Shown piece after piece: positions 35,836-43,775 of a DNA stretch of 64,000 bases. A model generated the notes under the pieces. The model saw nothing but the letters and a program-made list of their open reading frames with translations, was not told the origin of the DNA and made no database searches. Location of the stretch: the NCBI GenBank assembly GCA_964436815.1, contig CAYTER010000005.1, positions 3,350 through 67,349 on the forward strand. The letters run 5' to 3'. Within the stretch, counting starts at the first letter, position 1. Each line of letters starts with the position of its first letter. The position numbers and the translations under genes were made by a program. The DNA is from UBA993 sp964436815 (GTDB taxonomy: Bacteria; Bacillota; Dethiobacteria; DTU022).

Positions 35836-36933
35836 ATGACTGAGAAATGCGCATTCTGGAACGAGTACGATTCAATTGCAGGGCATATCTGCTACTGCGA
35901 ACTGGCCGCTTTTAACCGTCCGGTAAATTCCAACTTCCTTAAGGCCATCGGCTGCACGGGTGACAAACGCCTGGAATGTATTAAAAAGATGGAAGCTGCA
36001 ACCGGAGCCGGGGTAGCACCGGAAGAGCTGCCTGCACCTGTTCCTGCTCCAGCCCCTGTCACTGCACCGGTATTGTCCTGCGATCCGCCGGCGGAAATCG
36101 CAAAGACTGTCGTCGGCGTCGCGCAGAAAAAGGCGGCAACTGCAGTCCCCTCATTACTAATGCTGGCTATCCTCGCTGGTGCCTACATTGCTTTAGGAGC
36201 AGTCCTCTTTACCATAGTCACCAATGACCTATCCGCTTATATCGGCGATGGATTAAGCCGCATGGTAGGCGGGGTAGCCTTTTCACTCGGACTGATCCTG
36301 GTCATCCTAGGCGGTGCAGAACTGTTTACCGGGAACAACCTTTTAGTCGCCGGCTACCTGGACAAAAAGCTTAATGGCAAACAGGTCCTTAATAACTGGG
36401 TCTGGGTCTACCTGTTCAATTTTGTCGGAGCCCTGGTCGTTGTAGCGCTCTTTTACTACTCCGGCATCTGGAAAGCCAATGACGGCGGCGTCGCGGCAAG
36501 GATAATCAACATCGCTGTTGCCAAAAGCAGCCTGACCTGGAGTGAAGCTCTATTCAGGGGCATCCTTTGCAACTGGCTGGTCTGCCTTGCAGTCTGGCTC
36601 TCGATGGCCGGGAAAGATGCAATCAGTAAAATTCTTGGCATTATGATTCCGATCAGCGCTTTTGTCGCAGCCGGGTTCGAACACTCTATCGCTAATATGT
36701 ATTTTATCCCAATGGGCATGATGTTAAAAAATACCGCGCTGGCCCAGGGGCTTTTTGCACCGGCTGTTTTACAGGGTTTAAGCTGGCAGGCTTTCTTCTT
36801 AAACAATCTGATCCCCGTTACGATCGGGAACATCATCGGTGGAGTAGTCTTCGTAGCTATCGCTTACTGGACATGCTACCTGCGCCCGCTGATGCCGAAA
36901 GAGATTATAACCGGTGAAAAACTGCACGGCTAA
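35836..36933 (+). CDS. Formate/nitrite channel (FNT family) with N-terminal Cys-rich domain
   Basis: 365 residues. Residues 1-54 are an extra soluble domain with Cys at 5, 19, 21, 40 and 48 (CAFWNEYDS, CYCELAAF, IGCTGDKRLEC). A Pro/Ala linker follows, then the FNT channel from about residue 78 (PAEIAKTVVGVAQKKA), with GGAELFTGNN and FEHSIANMYFIP, the signatures of FocA/NirC pores, and six helices. It probably exports or imports formate. The ATG at 35836 has AAGGAGG; an upstream ATG at 35791 would start at the predicted transcription start. The Cys domain is shared with the next gene. Confidence 0.88.
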   Translation: MTEKCAFWNEYDSIAGHICYCELAAFNRPVNSNFLKAIGCTGDKRLECIKKMEAATGAGVAPEELPAPVPAPAPVTAPVLSCDPPAEIAKTVVGVAQKKAATAVPSLLMLAILAGAYIALGAVLFTIVTNDLSAYIGDGLSRMVGGVAFSLGLILVILGGAELFTGNNLLVAGYLDKKLNGKQVLNNWVWVYLFNFVGALVVVALFYYSGIWKANDGGVAARIINIAVAKSSLTWSEALFRGILCNWLVCLAVWLSMAGKDAISKILGIMIPISAFVAAGFEHSIANMYFIPMGMMLKNTALAQGLFAPAVLQGLSWQAFFLNNLIPVTIGNIIGGVVFVAIAYWTCYLRPLMPKEIITGEKLHG

Positions 36934-36973
36934 ATGAAGTGCCGGCGATGTTATACATAAAGGAGTGAGAAGA

Positions 36974-37231
36974 ATGGAAAAAATGGTTAACTGCCCAAAC
37001 TGGAAAGAATATCAGAGCCTTAACGGTTGGGTTATGTTCTGCGGAGCCGGCGCTTATGGGCGTAAATTAACCGTCCAGGAAGCACGCAGCTGCGGATGCA
37101 ATGAACTGCAGAGAGCAAAATGCAAGAAGATCATGGAAAACAATGTCGGCTACGGTTTGGTTCCGGAAATTTGCGAGGAAACTTTTGCGAAAGAAAAAAG
37201 AACTGACCTTGAACCGGTAAAAACAGTATAA
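36974..37231 (+). CDS. Small Cys-rich protein, stand-alone copy of the FNT N-terminal domain
   Basis: 85 residues. Its first 56 align without gaps to the front of the channel: C7/W10/E12/Y13/S15, C23, C42 and C50 correspond to C5/W8/E10/Y11/S13, C21, C40 and C48 there, and both end in a K-M motif (CKKIMEN vs CIKKMEA). An extra Cys is at 40. Four conserved cysteines suggest a metal or Fe-S site or a redox switch. No named family recognised. AGGAG lies 8 nt before the ATG; the gene sits 40 bp after the channel. Confidence 0.85.
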   Translation: MEKMVNCPNWKEYQSLNGWVMFCGAGAYGRKLTVQEARSCGCNELQRAKCKKIMENNVGYGLVPEICEETFAKEKRTDLEPVKTV

Positions 37232-37267
37232 CCTTGAATCAGTAACCCGGCTGATGCCGGAACTGTT

Positions 37268-37297
37268 AAGGGGACACGGTTTTTAAAGTGTCCCCTT
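37268..37297 (+). terminator. Hairpin after the small Cys-rich gene
   Basis: AAGGGGACAC (37268-37277) pairs perfectly with GTGTCCCCTT (37288-37297). The following T-tract is weak (CTTCGTTATG), so it may only reduce read-through into the downstream ADH-family gene. Confidence 0.6.
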
Positions 37298-37396
37298 CGT
37301 TATGCAGAGCTTAATAGAGAAAATTAGCAGGTATTTATTATAAAGCTACAGAATTATAGGGCAGCACCTGATCTGAAGGAAAAGGAGGGTCATCAA

Positions 37397-38566
37397 TTGT
37401 ATACCAGTAAATTTGTGACCCCGGAAATCATATTTGGTATCGGCTCTCTTAATCAAGTTGGTGAATGCTGCAGCCGCCTCGGATCAACAAAGGTATTTCT
37501 CGTTGCCGACCAGGGCATAGTCAGTTGCGGCTGGGTAGATCAAGCCCTGACCTATCTTAAAGAAGCAGGACTTGACCACTTTTTATGGAGCGATTTTTCA
37601 GCCAACCCCCGTGATTTTGAAGTGGAAGAAGGCTGTCGACATTACACTGAAGAAGGTTGTGACGCCGTATTGGCAATCGGAGGAGGCAGTGCCGTTGACA
37701 TGGCCAAGGCAGTGGCTACCCTGTCAACCAACCCTGGACGCATTCACGATTATGAGGGCATTGATATGATTCAGGAACCGCTCCCTCCTTTGATCGTCGT
37801 TCCTTCTACTGCCGGCTCCGGAGCCGAGGTGTCCCAGTTTGCCATTATCTCGGACAGCAAAAGAAAAATTAAAATGACCATCATCTCCAAATCACTGGTC
37901 CCTGACATAGCTGTTTCAGATCCGCTAATCCTATCGACAATCAGCAGCAGATTAACGGCAAATACCGGGATGGAAGCTTTGAGCCACGCCGTGGAAGCCT
38001 ATCTATCTCTAGCAGCCACCGACATGACTGATATACACGCCCTCCAGGCAATCAGGCTGATCTCGGCTAATTTACGCTCTTCTGTGGCCAGCCAGGTTGA
38101 CGAAGCGGCGAAAATAGCCATGGCTCAGGCCAGTCTGCATGCCGGGATTGCTTTTTCCAACGCTGTGCTGGGTTTAACTCACGCCATGACTCATCAAATC
38201 GGCGGCCTCTTTGATCAGCCGATCGGCTCGATTAGCGCCGTTCTTCTCCCTTATGTGATGCGCTTCAACATGATTGCCTGTATCGATAAATATGCTGAGA
38301 TTGCTGAGGCCATGGGCGCACAGACAAAAAACCTTTCAAAACGCGAGGCGGCTGAGTTGGCCATTGAAATGGTTCGGGAACTGGCTCGCGATGTAGGGAT
38401 TCCAGCCGGATTAGCTGAGCTGGAGCTGCCCGAAGAAGCAATCCCGGAACTGAGCAGGAACGCCATGAATGATGCCTGTTTTATCACCAATCCCCGTGAT
38501 GCCGATGAAGAAGAGATCAGCAATATTTTCCGGGAAGTGCTTAAAACAAAGGGGAGTGAGCATTGA
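37397..38566 (+). CDS. Iron-containing alcohol dehydrogenase family protein with altered metal site
   Basis: 389 residues of the group III (FucO-like) dehydrogenase fold: NAD loop AIGGGSAVDMAKA near 93-105, VPSTAGSGAEV near 135-145. Compared with FucO (Asp196, His200, His263, His277), the first ligand is Glu193 (GMEALSHAVEAY), the second His197, the third His262 (THAMTHQIG), and the fourth is Ile276 (QPIGS where FucO has TPHGV). So two of four ligands differ and normal iron binding is doubtful. TTG start with AAAGGAGGG. The kinase gene overlaps its stop codon. Confidence 0.88.
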   Translation: MYTSKFVTPEIIFGIGSLNQVGECCSRLGSTKVFLVADQGIVSCGWVDQALTYLKEAGLDHFLWSDFSANPRDFEVEEGCRHYTEEGCDAVLAIGGGSAVDMAKAVATLSTNPGRIHDYEGIDMIQEPLPPLIVVPSTAGSGAEVSQFAIISDSKRKIKMTIISKSLVPDIAVSDPLILSTISSRLTANTGMEALSHAVEAYLSLAATDMTDIHALQAIRLISANLRSSVASQVDEAAKIAMAQASLHAGIAFSNAVLGLTHAMTHQIGGLFDQPIGSISAVLLPYVMRFNMIACIDKYAEIAEAMGAQTKNLSKREAAELAIEMVRELARDVGIPAGLAELELPEEAIPELSRNAMNDACFITNPRDADEEEISNIFREVLKTKGSEH

Positions 38567-39747
38567 TGGTCATCCGCAGTAAAAAAATATTGATTGAAAA
38601 ACTTACCGGAGTCCACAGTTCAAAGAAATCTTACTATGTTGCCCTGAAAAATAAGATTAATGAACTGCTGGAGATCAAGCGCGACTGGGAAGTGACTTTT
38701 TCTGCCGTAACCGACCTGCTGGTTTTCATTAATCAGGATTACGAAATTCAGAGAGTAAACCAGGCAGCGATCGAGTTTTTTACTATGCCGGAAGATAAGA
38801 TCATCGGTTCCAAGTGCTACCAGATTTTTTATGGCCGTGAAGCCAAATGCAACCCCTGTATCGGCGATCAGGTCCTGCAGGCGCAAAAAACATCCTACCA
38901 GCAATCAAGGACACGTTATAACCGCGTTCTTGATATATTTGCCTATCCTGCATTTACCGAGCAGAACGAACCTTACGGCGTTACTTATTACGCCAAGGAT
39001 GTAACCCGCTTTGTTGACTCCATTAAGCTGGTTTCAATGGGTGAAATGTCCGCCGGAGTGGCTCACGAGTTAAACAGCCCGCTTACTGCTATTGTCGGAA
39101 ACGCCCAGCTTCTGTTGCGGGAGACTACTCCTGAGGATCCTCAGTATCAATTAATTAAAGACATTCACAGCAGCGGGATCCGCTGTCAGCGGATTATCAA
39201 AAACCTGCTTACCTTCTCAAGACAGGATGAGTTTTCCTTTGAAGACGTTAACCTCAATGAGGTGGTTGACAGCGCTTTATCCCTGGCAGCGTACCAGATC
39301 GAAAAAAGCAGAATTGAGCTGCTGGTCAACAAGCATCCGGAAATCCCGAATATCTCAGGCAGTGCAAACAGCCTTGAACAGATCATCGTGAACCTTTTAC
39401 TTAACGCCCGGGATGCAATAGAAAGCAGATTTCTGGCCAATAATAAAAACGGGACTATCGGTCAGATTACTCTTGACACCAGGCTTCACCCGGATGGTGA
39501 GCTGGCCCTGGTTGAAGTCTCGGATAATGGTTGCGGGATTGAGCAGGATGACATCCCCCAGATTTTTAACCCCTTTTTCACCACCAAGCAGAGTGGAAAG
39601 GGTACCGGGCTGGGCCTGTCTGTAAGCCTGGGAATCGCCCAGGCCCACGGGGGATTCATTGATGTCCAGACTGTCGTTGGTCAGGGTAGCACTTTCAGTC
39701 TGATTCTGCCCCTTAAGAAAACAAACAACGGCGGGGATCAAGCTTAA
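38566..39747 (+). CDS. Soluble PAS-domain sensor histidine kinase
   Basis: 393 residues without a membrane helix, so a cytoplasmic sensor. PAS domain near 40-155 with a cysteine cluster (SKCYQIFYGREAKCNPC) that may bind a metal or sense redox; HisKA with His in AHELNSPLTAIVGNAQ near 165-180; HATPase with NLLLNARDAI, DNGCGIEQDDI and GKGTGLGLSVS. ATG at 38566 shares bases with the ADH stop codon (TGATG), giving translational coupling. Partner of the sigma-54 regulator 36 bp downstream. The architecture resembles NtrB-type kinases. Confidence 0.9.
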   Translation: MVIRSKKILIEKLTGVHSSKKSYYVALKNKINELLEIKRDWEVTFSAVTDLLVFINQDYEIQRVNQAAIEFFTMPEDKIIGSKCYQIFYGREAKCNPCIGDQVLQAQKTSYQQSRTRYNRVLDIFAYPAFTEQNEPYGVTYYAKDVTRFVDSIKLVSMGEMSAGVAHELNSPLTAIVGNAQLLLRETTPEDPQYQLIKDIHSSGIRCQRIIKNLLTFSRQDEFSFEDVNLNEVVDSALSLAAYQIEKSRIELLVNKHPEIPNISGSANSLEQIIVNLLLNARDAIESRFLANNKNGTIGQITLDTRLHPDGELALVEVSDNGCGIEQDDIPQIFNPFFTTKQSGKGTGLGLSVSLGIAQAHGGFIDVQTVVGQGSTFSLILPLKKTNNGGDQA

Positions 39748-39783
39748 ATCAGCCTGATTTCCATGTCTGACGGAGGATTGATT

Positions 39784-41304
39784 ATGCCTAAGGAAGCCAC
39801 CTTCCTCATAGTTGACGATGAGCAGGAAGTATGCAATTTTTTCAGCTACCTGCTAAAACAAAAAGGTTACCAGGTGATGACCGCTAATTCAGGTTCTGAA
39901 GCTATGGAAATAATCCAGAATAATCGCTTCAACACAGCTCTCGTGGACTTAAAACTTCCGGATGCCAACGGCCTGAATATCCTGCGGGAAATCAAAAAAA
40001 TTCAGCCCGAGTGTGAGGTAATCATTATCACCGGCTATTCAACGGTCAAATCTGCGGTTGAAGCTATTCAACTTGGTGCTTTTGATTACGTTGAAAAACC
40101 CTTTTTAGACATTAACGAAATGGAAATACTGCTTGAAAAATCTCTGAATGTGAAACCGGTGAGCGAGGAGCTTTTCAAGGTCAGGAAAGAGCAGGGCTTT
40201 ATTATCGGCCACAACCAGAAAATGCTTAACCTGGTGTCGGCAGCCCAAAAAATAGCTAAGAAAAATATTACAATACTGATTCAGGGAGAAACAGGCACCG
40301 GTAAGGAAGTCCTCGCCCGCTATGTCCATTCGGTCAGTCACCGTAAAGATCGCCCGTTTCTGGCTTTTAACTGCGGGGCCTTTACCGAAACTTTGCTGGA
40401 AAGTGAACTATTCGGACACGAAAAAGGCTCTTTTACCGGCGCGACCCACAAGAAAAAGGGTATCTTTGAATTGGCCCATAAGGCCACCTTGTTCCTTGAC
40501 GAAATCGATTCAGCCAGCCCGGCTATTCAGATTAAGCTGCTCAGGGTCCTCGAAACAGGGGAATTCTTAAGGGTCGGCGGAGAAGAAATGTGCAAGGTAG
40601 ATGTCAGAATAATTACCGCTACGAACGCCGATCTGACCGACAAGGTGGCAGAGCACAAATTCCGGGAAGATCTTTTCTATCGTCTTGATGTTGCTTCACT
40701 TCATATCCCGCCCCTGCGTGAAAGACCCGAAGATATAGAGCTTTTCGTTGAATACTTTCTCGAAAAAGAATCTGAAACCAAGCAGATTCCCTTAAAACAA
40801 TTCTCCCCGGAGGCTTTGGATCAGCTGAAAAAGCATGACTGGCCCGGGAATATCCGTGAACTATCCAATACAGTAGCCCAGGCGCTTTTATTGAGCAAAG
40901 GTCAAATGATCGAGGTTGAAGATCTACCGGAGCGGATTCGAAAAGATCTCAAGGTAATTGATCCCTCTGTAAACGCCGCCTTTACTGCAGTAAAACCACA
41001 GGCCGGATCACTGTCGGCCTGCCTGAAGACAGACGGCAATAAATTACAGGCTCTACTGGATCAGTTTGAACGTGATCTTTTTGCCTCAATTACTTTTAGA
41101 GAAGGCTTTGATTTTGAGAGTTTTAATTTAAGCATCAGTAGTTGGCGTGATTGCCTGCTCGGCAACCTGATTGAAAAAGCGCTGGATGATACCTATGGTA
41201 ACCAGGTTAAAGCAGCAGAACTGCTGGGCATTACTCCGCGAGCTTTACGCTATCATTTACAAAAAGCGCGTAAAATAAATGATGCCGATCAGGATCAACC
41301 TTAA
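39784..41304 (+). CDS. Sigma-54-dependent response regulator (NtrC family)
   Basis: 506 residues: receiver domain (FLIVDDEQEV, phospho-acceptor Asp in ALVDLKLPDANG, Lys in YVEKPF), AAA+ domain with Walker A GETGTGKEVLARYVH, sigma-54 loop GSFTGA, Walker B ATLFLDEI and the R-finger region, then a Fis-type helix-turn-helix near 480 (VKAAELLGITPRALRYHLQKA). It should activate the sigma-54 promoter at 35763-35780. ATG at 39784 follows GGAGG; a start at 39763 would include that site. Its end overlaps the converging pth stop by 4 bp. Confidence 0.93.
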   Translation: MPKEATFLIVDDEQEVCNFFSYLLKQKGYQVMTANSGSEAMEIIQNNRFNTALVDLKLPDANGLNILREIKKIQPECEVIIITGYSTVKSAVEAIQLGAFDYVEKPFLDINEMEILLEKSLNVKPVSEELFKVRKEQGFIIGHNQKMLNLVSAAQKIAKKNITILIQGETGTGKEVLARYVHSVSHRKDRPFLAFNCGAFTETLLESELFGHEKGSFTGATHKKKGIFELAHKATLFLDEIDSASPAIQIKLLRVLETGEFLRVGGEEMCKVDVRIITATNADLTDKVAEHKFREDLFYRLDVASLHIPPLRERPEDIELFVEYFLEKESETKQIPLKQFSPEALDQLKKHDWPGNIRELSNTVAQALLLSKGQMIEVEDLPERIRKDLKVIDPSVNAAFTAVKPQAGSLSACLKTDGNKLQALLDQFERDLFASITFREGFDFESFNLSISSWRDCLLGNLIEKALDDTYGNQVKAAELLGITPRALRYHLQKARKINDADQDQP

Positions 41305-41891
41305 TCCGGGCTGTTTTTACTCTCAGGGATTACATTATTGTAACTGTTCATAACCGCCAGCGGACCTTCCGCAACAAAAAGCAGAACCGCCTCGACAGCA
41401 TTGTCCACCGCTTTATCCAGCAATGTCCTTTCGGCTGCCGATAAAGGGCCGGTAACATAATCTGCAGTATCTAAATAATCCGGAGCCTTGCCGATTCCGA
41501 TCCGCAGGCGGGCAAACTGATCTGTGCCAAGGACATCAATTATTGACTGTAAACCGCGATGTCCGGCACTGCCCCCGCTTTGGCGAAGCCTGATCATCCC
41601 CGGCGGCAGATCAAGATCATCGTAAATGATTAAAAGCTGATCCTGATCAAGGTGGTAATTACCCATCAACTCGTTTACCGCCCTGCCGCTTAAATTCATA
41701 TAAGTCAGTGGCTGCACCAGGAGAAGTTCGACGCCTGCATATTCCGCCGGCGCACAGAGTGACCGGTGTTTAACTTCAGGCTGCTTGCTCTTCAGCCTGC
41801 GCGCCAGAGCTTCGATAACCTGAAACCCAAGATTATGCCTGCTGCCCGCATATTCTTTACCGGGATTTCCGAGCCCGACAATCAGAATCAT
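41301..41891 (-). CDS. pth: Peptidyl-tRNA hydrolase
   Basis: Releases peptides from tRNA after drop-off. 196 residues: ILIVGLGNPGKEYAGSRHNLGF with the catalytic His near residue 20, LLVQPLTYMNLSGRAV, and IYDDLDLPPGMIRLRQSGGSAGHRGLQSI as the substrate-binding loop. ATG at 41891 with GGAGTGG upstream. Follows rplY, as in many Bacillota. Its 3' end meets the inserted block rather than the expected fin/mfd genes. Confidence 0.96.
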   Translation of the reverse strand: MILIVGLGNPGKEYAGSRHNLGFQVIEALARRLKSKQPEVKHRSLCAPAEYAGVELLLVQPLTYMNLSGRAVNELMGNYHLDQDQLLIIYDDLDLPPGMIRLRQSGGSAGHRGLQSIIDVLGTDQFARLRIGIGKAPDYLDTADYVTGPLSAAERTLLDKAVDNAVEAVLLFVAEGPLAVMNSYNNVIPESKNSPD

Positions 41892-41912
41892 CAAACCACT
41901 CCATATCCGTAG

Positions 41913-41946
41913 GATAAAAAACTAATGCCCCTTCAGCGAAGGGGCA
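41913..41946 (-). terminator. Terminator of rplY
   Basis: TGCCCCTTC (41926-41934) pairs with GAAGGGGCA (41938-41946); on the minus strand TTAGTTTTTTATCC follows. It lies 40 bp after the rplY stop and just before pth. Confidence 0.85.
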
Positions 41947-41985
41947 GGTTATTTGATCTGTAAAGCTGCTTCCATGATCAGCTTT

Positions 41986-42669
41986 CTATTCTTCTTCCGT
42001 CTCTTCAGCTGCAGGAGTTTCTTCGACAGGCTCTTCGCCTTCAGCGGCTGCTTCTTCACCTTCTTCAAGCTCTTCTGCCGCCACTTCCAGTTCTTCCTCA
42101 GCCATCGGAGCCAGAACCTGAGCCAGGACTGTCTCCGGAGGAGTGATCAACTCAAACTTCTCATCGATCTGAAGAGCATCCGCAGCCAGACTGTCGCCGA
42201 TATTTAAGGCGGATATATCAACATCGAAGTGCTCGGGAATATCTCCAGGTAAACATTTAATTAATAATTCCCTGGTTACCATCGAGAGAACTCCACCTTC
42301 ATTTAAACCGGCAGGTTCACCGATAAAGTTTAGGTGAACAGCCACTTCGATCTTATCAGTCATCGAAATTCTGATAAAGTCAACGTGAATAATCCGGTCC
42401 TGATAGATGATATCCCGTTGAATATCTTTAAACATCACTGTTTCCTGGCGGGTTTTCTTGCCTTTGGCCTTGACGGCCAGATCCACGAGAACGTTCCCGC
42501 CCCCGGTGATTAAAACCTGCCTCAGAGTACGCCCGTCTACAATCAAGGGTAAGGTATCTTCACCCCTGCCATAGATGACCGCAGGCACTTTACCTTCATT
42601 TCGCATCTGATTACGCTGTCCCTTGGTCATAGACGGACGAGCTTGTGCTTCCAACACCATTCTTTCCAT
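41986..42669 (-). CDS. rplY: 50S ribosomal protein bL25 (Ctc form)
   Basis: 227-residue long form of bL25, a 5S rRNA-binding protein and general stress protein. N-terminal domain to about 95 (GKVPAVIYGRGEDTLPLIVDG), TL5-type C-terminal domain (VHLNFIGEPAGLNEGGVLS, DIPEHFDVDISALNIG), and a very acidic tail of about 40 Glu/Ala-rich residues. Between prs and pth, as ctc is in B. subtilis. A short leader of 50 bp separates it from prs. Confidence 0.95.
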   Translation of the reverse strand: MERMVLEAQARPSMTKGQRNQMRNEGKVPAVIYGRGEDTLPLIVDGRTLRQVLITGGGNVLVDLAVKAKGKKTRQETVMFKDIQRDIIYQDRIIHVDFIRISMTDKIEVAVHLNFIGEPAGLNEGGVLSMVTRELLIKCLPGDIPEHFDVDISALNIGDSLAADALQIDEKFELITPPETVLAQVLAPMAEEELEVAAEELEEGEEAAAEGEEPVEETPAAEETEEE

Positions 42670-42722
42670 TCATTCCAGCCTCCTTCTGCAATAGTATACT
42701 TCAGGAAGCTGACAAGATCAAC

Positions 42723-43676
42723 TCAATCAAAAAGTTCACTGACTGATACCCGGTTCTGAATGCGCATAATCGCTTCGGCAATCAGAGGAGCAACCGAAAG
42801 CTGGCGGAAACAGTCACGCAGCCCTGCCAACTGCCCCCGGTCAACAGGAATTGTGTTAGTGTAGATCACTTCCTGTAAAGGCGAATCACTCAGGCGTTGC
42901 AAAGCAGACCCGGAAAAAACAGGGTGAGTACAGCAGGCATACACCGCGCTTGCTCCTTCTTTGATCAGCGCTTCAGCACCGAGAGTAATAGTTCCCGCTG
43001 TATCAATCATGTCATCGATAAAAATTGCGGTTTTTCCGCTTACATCTCCAATAATATGCATGATTTCTGCCTTGTTCGGAGCCGGCCTTTTTTTATCAAT
43101 AATAGCGATCGGCATAACCAGCCGATTGGCCAGTTCACGAGCTCTGGTTACCCCACCTAAGTCCGGGGAAACTACCACGCCATTGACTATTTTCTTCTGC
43201 TTCAGGTATTTTGAGAGGATGGGCAGGGCCGTAAGGTGATCAAGAGGAATGTTGAAAAACCCCTGGATTTGGCCGGCGTGCAGGTCCATGGCGACTACGC
43301 GGCTTGCTCCGGCTGCGGTAATCAGATCGGCCAGTAGCTTTGCTGTAATCGGGTCGCGGGCTTTGGTTTTACGATCCTGTCTGGCGTAAGCATAGTATGG
43401 GATTACTACATTAACTGACTTGGCTGAGGCCCGCCGCAGGGCGTCGACGATAATCAACAGTTCCATGATACTTTCATTGATCGGCGAGCAAAGCGGCTGA
43501 ATTAAAAATGAATTAGTGCGTCTTACGCTTTCGCCGATACTGATCGCTATTTCACCATCACTGAATCGGCTGACCTCACAGTTCCCCAGGCTAACCCCGA
43601 GACAACCGGCTATTTCTTCAGCCAACCCCCGGTTAGCGCTACCGCAAAAAATTTTTAGTTCATCACCGTTAACCAA
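42723..43676 (-). CDS. prs: Ribose-phosphate pyrophosphokinase
   Basis: Makes PRPP from ribose 5-phosphate and ATP for nucleotide, His, Trp and NAD synthesis. 317 residues, the standard class I length. Motifs: FCGSANRGLAEEIA, RFSDGEIAISI, YYAYARQDRK, DLHAGQIQGFF near 130, and the PRPP loop AIFIDDMIDTAGTI near 215-230. Lies after the shortened glmU, a typical glmU-prs pair. Confidence 0.97.
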   Translation of the reverse strand: MVNGDELKIFCGSANRGLAEEIAGCLGVSLGNCEVSRFSDGEIAISIGESVRRTNSFLIQPLCSPINESIMELLIIVDALRRASAKSVNVVIPYYAYARQDRKTKARDPITAKLLADLITAAGASRVVAMDLHAGQIQGFFNIPLDHLTALPILSKYLKQKKIVNGVVVSPDLGGVTRARELANRLVMPIAIIDKKRPAPNKAEIMHIIGDVSGKTAIFIDDMIDTAGTITLGAEALIKEGASAVYACCTHPVFSGSALQRLSDSPLQEVIYTNTIPVDRGQLAGLRDCFRQLSVAPLIAEAIMRIQNRVSVSELFD

Positions 43677-43775
43677 AATTAACCCTCCTGCCGCAGCTGA
43701 TTTGAGTTTTTTCTTCGCCTGCCGGGGACTTTTTTCCTGCCGGGAAATTAAAACTCTTTGTAAACTTTCCCTGCT

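Noticed and set aside
37268..37297. Strong operon-ending terminator inside the FNT cluster
   Set aside because: The stem is good but the U-tract is poor; I keep it as a partial terminator and do not split the cluster on this basis.
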